From: Chrysophaeum taylorii | Lineage: Eukaryota > Sar > Pelagophyceae > Pelagomonadales > Pelagomonadaceae | DNA: 64,000 nucleotides | Assembly (NCBI GenBank): GCA_029834535.1 | Contig: JAQMWT010000320.1 | Coordinates: forward strand, 1 to 64,000 | Direction: 5' to 3' | Shown here: positions 61,401 through 64,000 of the stretch, in pieces | How positions within the stretch are numbered: the stretch's first letter is position 1 | Layout of the letters: the number at the start of each line of letters is the position of its first letter | The notes under the pieces: model-generated | Told to the model about the DNA's origin: nothing | What the model saw: the letters and a program-made list of their open reading frames with translations, nothing else | The model's database searches: none | Position numbers and translations under genes: made by a program

Positions 61401-63470
61401 GAGCCTTCGCGCGGCCCTGATGATGTAGGACTTGGGATAACGGATCTCGCCATTTTGCAGCTTGTGCTTGATGTCCTGGATGTCTTCGGGCGGCAGCGAG
61501 GCGAGGGTGCGCTTGGCGGCGAGGTCGAGGCGCGAGAAGGCCTCGTCGTCCTCGAGAGGTGGTACCTCTTCTCGCGCCCGAGCCGCCAGGTCGCGGACCT
61601 TGCGCTCGGCGCGCACGATGTACGAGCAAGGATTCTTGATCTCGCCGTCGCGAATTCTCGCTTTGATCTTTTCGACGTAACTCGCCGGGAGCGCGGCGAG
61701 CAGCTGCCTCGCTTGCGGCTCGAGGACGACGTCGTCGTTGTCGACGGGGGGTGCCGCCGGAGCGACGGGTTCGGGCAAGGTGACGTTCGCGCGGCGCAGA
61801 TAGTCGGCTCGCCTTTTGGCCGCGTCGAGCACGGCCTTGGTGGGTTTAATCACCGGCGGCGGCGGCGCGAAGGCCGCGTCGTTGGCAGCGGGGAGCGAAT
61901 CCTCCGCCACGGGCGACACGTCGTCCGAGACGCGCGGCGCTTGATCCGACGTTTCCTCCGAAGACGAGGTCTCGCTCAGCTCCTCTCGGACGACGAGAGC
62001 CGCGCGTCGGCGGCGGGGGTCGACGGCCTTTGGCCGAGCGTCCTTCTGATGGGACTCTTCCGTTTCTTCCTCGGGGGATTCTCCCGTCTGCTCGCGGGAG
62101 TCTTCGTCGTCCGTCTCTTCCTCGGGGGAGTCTTCTCTGTGAGGGAGGTAAGGTCGCTCTCTCGCCGCGGCAGCCGCCTTGAGGCGGAGGCTGCGCCGGG
62201 GGCAAAAGGCCTCCTCATCCTCCTCCTCCTCCTCCGGCGTGGTGTCGTCGTCGTTGTCGTCTTCCTCAACCCCGCACTCATCCGGAGTCTCCTCCTCCTC
62301 CTCCTCCTCCTCCTCCTCCTCCGGGGTGGTGCCGTCGTCGGGTTGCGATTGGACCTCGAGGACGAAGGAGCGCGGATTGTTCCAGGCGTGGAGCATTTCC
62401 GCCAACGCCTCCCACGAGTGGGGTCGATCTTGCTGTTGCTCCTCCTCCTCCTCCTCCTCCTCCTCTTCGACGTTGTTGAACTCGGAGGCCATGAGGCCAC
62501 GGCAGGTCGGAGCGCCGCAGTGGCACGGGCGGCCGTCCTCGGCCCCCTTCCAGTCGTAGTCGATCGTGATCTCGTCGCCCGGGGCGATCGGGGTAACGAC
62601 GGTGATGGCGACGCGGCGGTCGCCGTTCACCGACCAGCGCTCGGCCTCGGCGTTGGGGGCGCAGGAGTGGTTCAAGAAGCGGCAGAGACCGCCCTTGCGC
62701 GAGGCGTCGATGACGTGGTCGCCGAGACGCATGAAGTAGCAGTGTCGTTCGCGGCGAGAACGAGCTAGGCTCGCGTACTTTGCCGAGTCCATGACCTCGC
62801 CCAAATACTCGCCGACGAGGTCGCCCGGCTCGTAGTGGCGCGCCGCGAAGAGGCCGAGGCCCTTGGGTCCCGCAGGTCTCACCTCTAGACCGCGCGCGGC
62901 GCCGCGACATCGCTGAAGCCGTCTATTCTGGCACGCCTTGCCGAGATCGCAGGTCTCCGGCGCGCACTCGATAAAGGCTGCCCTGTTCGGACAACCGCCC
63001 TCGCGGCACAGGGACTCGGGACCGCACCCGCACTTCCCGGTGACCTCGCCCGACCGCGACCGTTCCTCGACGACGTTGCGCCGCACGAGTTCAAACTCTC
63101 GCATCGCGACCTCCGGTTCTCGATTTCCCCCGCTCCGAGCCGCTTCCGCTTCCCTGTTCTCGACGACCTCCGCGTACACCTCCGGCGGAAGCTCGAAGTC
63201 CACCTCGCAGAACTCGATCGCGGGCAGCCGCAGCGCGCGCCGTCGCTTCCGCTGCCGTTGCCGGGGGGGCTGCCAGATGGCGCGGTACGCCGCTTTCAGA
63301 CACTTCTCCTCGCACACGTCTTCTTCTTCTTCTTCTTTCACCACCTCCTCCTCCTCCTCCTCGTACAGCGCGCCCTGCTTGACGTACACGTACGAGTCCA
63401 CCATTCGCCTCGCCTCGGCGGCGGCATCCTCTTCGGTCACCGCGCACTGCCGCCGCCCCCCCCGCGGCAT
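55461..63470 (-). CDS. Giant SET2/NSD-type histone methyltransferase with novel repeats and mixed-charge tail
   Basis: A 2669-aa single-exon protein. The N-terminus carries AWS (Cys-rich CGCGPESLCREGGCPNRAAFIEC...C, ~147-188), SET (~193-306, with LCRFLNHSCAPNAE and DEITIDYDW) and post-SET (CHCGAPTCRG, ~316-325). This is the layout of SET2/NSD/ASH1 enzymes that methylate histone H3 Lys36; key NHSC and DY motifs are intact. Acidic runs follow (~335-520). Five copies of a ~45-residue module (pattern L..ALA.LP...I.KI..K.R.GEI..P.SYI....R) lie at DNA ~60730-61730. After a short RS stretch, ~30 tandem copies of a ~40-residue Arg/Asp/Glu/Lys repeat (DASTERKRRPRDDDSGRDESRKSRADRREPCDD) span DNA ~57100-60490, then more charged low-complexity sequence and a Ser/Gln-rich end. 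Such Arg-rich mixed-charge regions commonly target nuclear speckles. The repeats have no introns and no stops. Confidence 0.88.
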   Translation of the reverse strand: MPRGGRRQCAVTEEDAAAEARRMVDSYVYVKQGALYEEEEEEVVKEEEEEDVCEEKCLKAAYRAIWQPPRQRQRKRRRALRLPAIEFCEVDFELPPEVYAEVVENREAEAARSGGNREPEVAMREFELVRRNVVEERSRSGEVTGKCGCGPESLCREGGCPNRAAFIECAPETCDLGKACQNRRLQRCRGAARGLEVRPAGPKGLGLFAARHYEPGDLVGEYLGEVMDSAKYASLARSRRERHCYFMRLGDHVIDASRKGGLCRFLNHSCAPNAEAERWSVNGDRRVAITVVTPIAPGDEITIDYDWKGAEDGRPCHCGAPTCRGLMASEFNNVEEEEEEEEEEQQQDRPHSWEALAEMLHAWNNPRSFVLEVQSQPDDGTTPEEEEEEEEEEETPDECGVEEDDNDDDTTPEEEEEDEEAFCPRRSLRLKAAAAARERPYLPHREDSPEEETDDEDSREQTGESPEEETEESHQKDARPKAVDPRRRRAALVVREELSETSSSEETSDQAPRVSDDVSPVAEDSLPAANDAAFAPPPPVIKPTKAVLDAAKRRADYLRRANVTLPEPVAPAAPPVDNDDVVLEPQARQLLAALPASYVEKIKARIRDGEIKNPCSYIVRAERKVRDLAARAREEVPPLEDDEAFSRLDLAAKRTLASLPPEDIQDIKHKLQNGEIRYPKSYIIRAARRLRAKFDALEPPPAEPDDDDNDLVISDLLDPRASAALASMPEKTAGKIKRKLRDGGIRDPRSYILKVRGNAEVLEAVREQEKAALLEVPEDENHLDGDDPGKVDDDPLAGLDDEVKEALAELPANYQEKIQRKMREGKVRTPTSYILNIRRTYRRESDESSPRDGRGAAAFDDDDDDDFASLDAETKDALFSFPQNDIQSIRRKHRKGEIHVLKNYIIQAYRNFQERLKTDRILVDSRSRGRSASRSSRSASRGPSPDDSCNRSSPRAHHRRRQSRGDVARRGDDDATRVSSSSSKRRDDSKRRSDGRLDEEDVRAEPKRRPRDDDSIGRDAPRKHHRARWFEPRDSLDKVDASTERRPRDDDDDDGGERDKTPRKPRADRREACEDEVDASTERKRRPRDDNSGRDESRKSGTGRREPRDTCCFDGDNASTARDDDIDGADVCRERKRRPRDDNSGRDESRKSRIDRRAARDASLDGVNANTERKRRPRDDDCRRGERRKSGADRCQTRDSGLDGANARTERKRPLQGDDSGRDEADASTERKRRPRDDDSGRDESRKSRIDRREACDDDHFDVADASIDRKRRPRDDGGRNEPSRKPRADRREVCGDRFDEDVANAPPKRLQRDDIGRDGADACTERKNSGLDYPLRSGAERREPLDGCLDDANANTERERRPRDESRRVGADANTERERQPRDDNGQDKPRKSRADRGQAFDARFYEVDASTERKRRPRHESGRDESRKPRAERLDSCDDCFDDADASTERERRPRDDGGRNEPSRKPRADRREVCGSRLDEDIANEPPKRQQQDDIERDGADASTERNRGTRGDDGGKDDPRKSGADRREPLDGCVDDADVGSERKRRPRNESGRGGADAGTERKRRPRDDGSGRADVSTEGKRQPRDNRGRDEPREPRADRRQSCDARLDEADASTERKRRPQEKSAPDEPHEPRADRRKACDDRFDDVDATHTERKRHPRDDSGRDESHQPRDDQFEPRRPRDDDSGRDDLRKSGADRLDSPRDRCLDDANASTEHKRRPRGDDSGQDEPRKPRAHRRKSCNDHSDYFVASVASKRRPPEPRDDSISRDESSKSGADRKKFHDCCVDEADTNTERRTQGDGSGQNEPRESGADQKEPRDGCLDEANADTERKRRPRDNAIRRDESRKSGAGPCWSKSRDSRVEEDVIFTEGKRGPRDYCGLDDPRKSRAADQDKHRDDCLDEDNAGAARKHRSGESRDATSRCYESQKPRTDESEPLKGRLRESGGVFTGRKRRPEDCSIGQVEPRKPRADRREPCDDSWDDIAVITQRKRRPRNEINGYRKSSKSGADLSKPRDDQLDEDNVCTARKRRPRDDNIEDNEPRKPRAHRTEETDTNTSRVRPSRGESRDDDSRRRESRKSRSYRSKDCDDRLKERLREDDVLTELEHRLLREDNRRCHESRMPRASRSGDIFAEDENDASTARKPRESSRDDVRRRKPRADGGEPCDDVLDEDDSHAERARPARETSRIERNRQNESRENRRRKSRGDEDDSRAARKRKLRESLGNRPHRLGNDDDDEKRAERKRRPREYEYDIDRQDISYKTKSWRYSGRSPGGDRRARESQDSSSGRRRERINRWPETSRDNSIGRGWVDDGALRKQRPRASRDDHELSDNSRERVSHLKGDDAGSRRNEARSSPRADRLELVDDFLVDDDVNTERRPRESREDGRDASRNKRGRMSRRDSGGIDQEDDAFEKKRPSNDDERCWTREKGTRAKYKVLRESRDDNITGGVSNSKRRQDSQQKDGMRKPRAHLSESRDDDCWMMEDDRVPRESEGDSRGRRGSTKKRRRDALDRSQEFDDLGREESSRRPNRKPRYYVVQDEERYGEPRDVDNIDEEQCRVRSSGGRRHSTRVYSRRDDRFSAEIDELPIDDVAKEALADVPKTAEEVDGRAIEVCRVRERPSARVSRVVSNSSATGSKWSSSSSKSAQKQAPGQPLAITLPNAQH
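57100..60490 (-). repeat. ~120-bp coding minisatellite inside the SET gene
   Basis: The words CGGCCGCCGCTTGCGCTC, GACTCATCCCGTCCGCTGTC and CGATCAGCTCGAGGCTTGCG recur about every 110-130 bp on the plus strand, roughly 30 times. Frame is preserved throughout. The opposite strand also stays open for hundreds of codons, which explains the many long shadow frames there. Confidence 0.85.
60730..61730 (-). other. Five-copy novel helical module in the SET protein
   Basis: Copies read, for example, LAALPASYVEKIKARIRDGEIKNPCSYIVRAERK, LASLPPEDIQDIKHKLQNGEIRYPKSYIIRAARR, LASMPEKTAGKIKRKLRDGGIRDPRSYILKVRG, LAELPANYQEKIQRKMREGKVRTPTSYILNIRR and LFSFPQNDIQSIRRKHRKGEIHVLKNYIIQAYR. Spacing is ~70 residues. 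A worn sixth copy may sit at the C-terminus (ALADVPKTAEEVDGRAIEV). Confidence 0.8.
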
Positions 63471-63624
63471 GTTTTAATTTGACCGACTCTCGACGACAAA
63501 AAATGGCCGTTTCGCATTCCGTTAATATTCCTTGCGGCAGTTATCAATCATTGTTATAAGAAGAAGCAACGGTCGGAAGATTTTCCCACTTAGTTTCTTC
63601 GAGTGTCATCGACTAAATAATAAT
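63471..63624. promoter_or_regulatory. Short region between divergent starts of SET gene and right-edge gene
   Basis: 154 bp, locally A/T-rich compared with the genes (TTCCGTTAATATTCC, ACTAAATAATAATATG), lie between the two ATGs. It is probably a bidirectional promoter; no box recognised. Confidence 0.4.
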
Positions 63625-64000
63625 ATGAGAGTAGGAGGTGAAAAGATGATGGTGCTGTGGCTCGGGAGCCTATGGGTGGTGGTGGTGGCCCGCGCGGCAA
63701 AGGAGGAGGAGGGCTTGAGCATGTTGTGGGAAACGTACGCCCAGGTACCCAGCCTGCGTTTCTCCCGAGTCAACACGACCGAGTACCGAATCGCGCGCGC
63801 AGCGCGGTTGAGCGAAGCGGCGTCGCTCGCGGTGTGCGAGCTCCCGACGGCGTGCAACGAAACGAACGGATATTGCGACTCGATGCGCGAGATCGACATC
63901 TTAATCCCGTCGTACGAAAAGGAGCTCTGCAAGCTCGGACTGCTGGCCAAGAGCGTCCGGCGCCACGACGCGTGCGGGCTCGTCCGCGACGTCCATATCG
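63625..64000 (+). CDS. N-terminal part of a secretory-pathway, glycosyltransferase-like protein (runs off window)
   Basis: An open frame begins at ATG 63625 and continues past the right edge (125 codons seen). A signal peptide is clear: MMVLWLGSLWVVVVARA followed by acidic residues. NTT (about residue 52) and NET (about residue 86) are possible N-glycosylation sites, and three Cys (CELPTAC, YC) may pair. The segment EIDILIPSYEKELCKLGLLAKSVRRHD resembles the first strand and helix of GT-A-like transferases of the DUF6492 type (D.VIP.Y..D...L...L.S...H). The family cannot be fixed from this part alone. It is divergent from the SET gene. Confidence 0.6.
   Translation, partial: MRVGGEKMMVLWLGSLWVVVVARAAKEEEGLSMLWETYAQVPSLRFSRVNTTEYRIARAARLSEAASLAVCELPTACNETNGYCDSMREIDILIPSYEKELCKLGLLAKSVRRHDACGLVRDVHI

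Overview
The window looks like nuclear DNA of a unicellular eukaryote. Genes are large and mostly uninterrupted, both strands are used, and protein families are eukaryotic: full-size ABCG/PDR transporters, a SET2-type histone methyltransferase, a dynein-arm assembly factor, IQ/WW/B-box proteins, and an MCTP-like membrane protein. High GC, plant-type UDP-sugar pyrophosphorylase, very few introns, motile-cilium machinery and a cyclophilin whose leader ends in an ALAP-like motif together suggest a microalga, perhaps a stramenopile such as a pelagophyte. That placement is an inference and is not secure.

Layout. 1-7142: tandem array of about 1.05 kb units, each holding the C-terminal part of a decayed Helitron/Pif1-type helicase. 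The first unit is inverted, and spacers consist of a GGTGAACTTACTGGG minisatellite and TTTGTCTG microsatellites. 7153-8937: a defective PIF/Harbinger DNA transposon with recognisable inverted ends. 9020-20856: two full-length PDR-type ABC transporters flanking a relic of a third copy. 21896-27104: UDP-sugar pyrophosphorylase, then on the opposite strand a CS-domain cyclophilin and a putative Golgi-type glycosyltransferase. 27969-29948: a signal-peptide/beta-propeller surface protein and an unrecognised open frame. 31097-38767: two convergent, distantly paralogous IQ/WW/B-box proteins with only 30 bp between their stops. 38766-39929: a Tas-like aldo-keto reductase that starts on top of the divergent IQ gene and contains a 48-nt in-frame intron. 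42306-46372: a zinc-finger/ARM-repeat protein and an EF-hand membrane protein. 46373-53552: about 7 kb with no intact gene, holding decayed reading frames and a hAT-like short element. 53553-63470: DNAAF1/ODA7, a divergent tail-anchored protein, and a giant (2669 aa) SET-domain protein with a novel repeat domain and a very long mixed-charge repeat tail. 63625-end: the N-terminal part of a secretory-pathway, probably glycosyltransferase, gene.

The genes do not form one pathway. Themes are membrane transport, secretory-pathway sugar metabolism (nucleotide-sugar synthesis plus two likely glycosyltransferases), cytoskeleton/cilium (IQ proteins, DNAAF1) and chromatin. The most unusual items are the SET protein, the IQ gene pair with its divergent neighbour and mini-intron, and the Helitron-helicase array.
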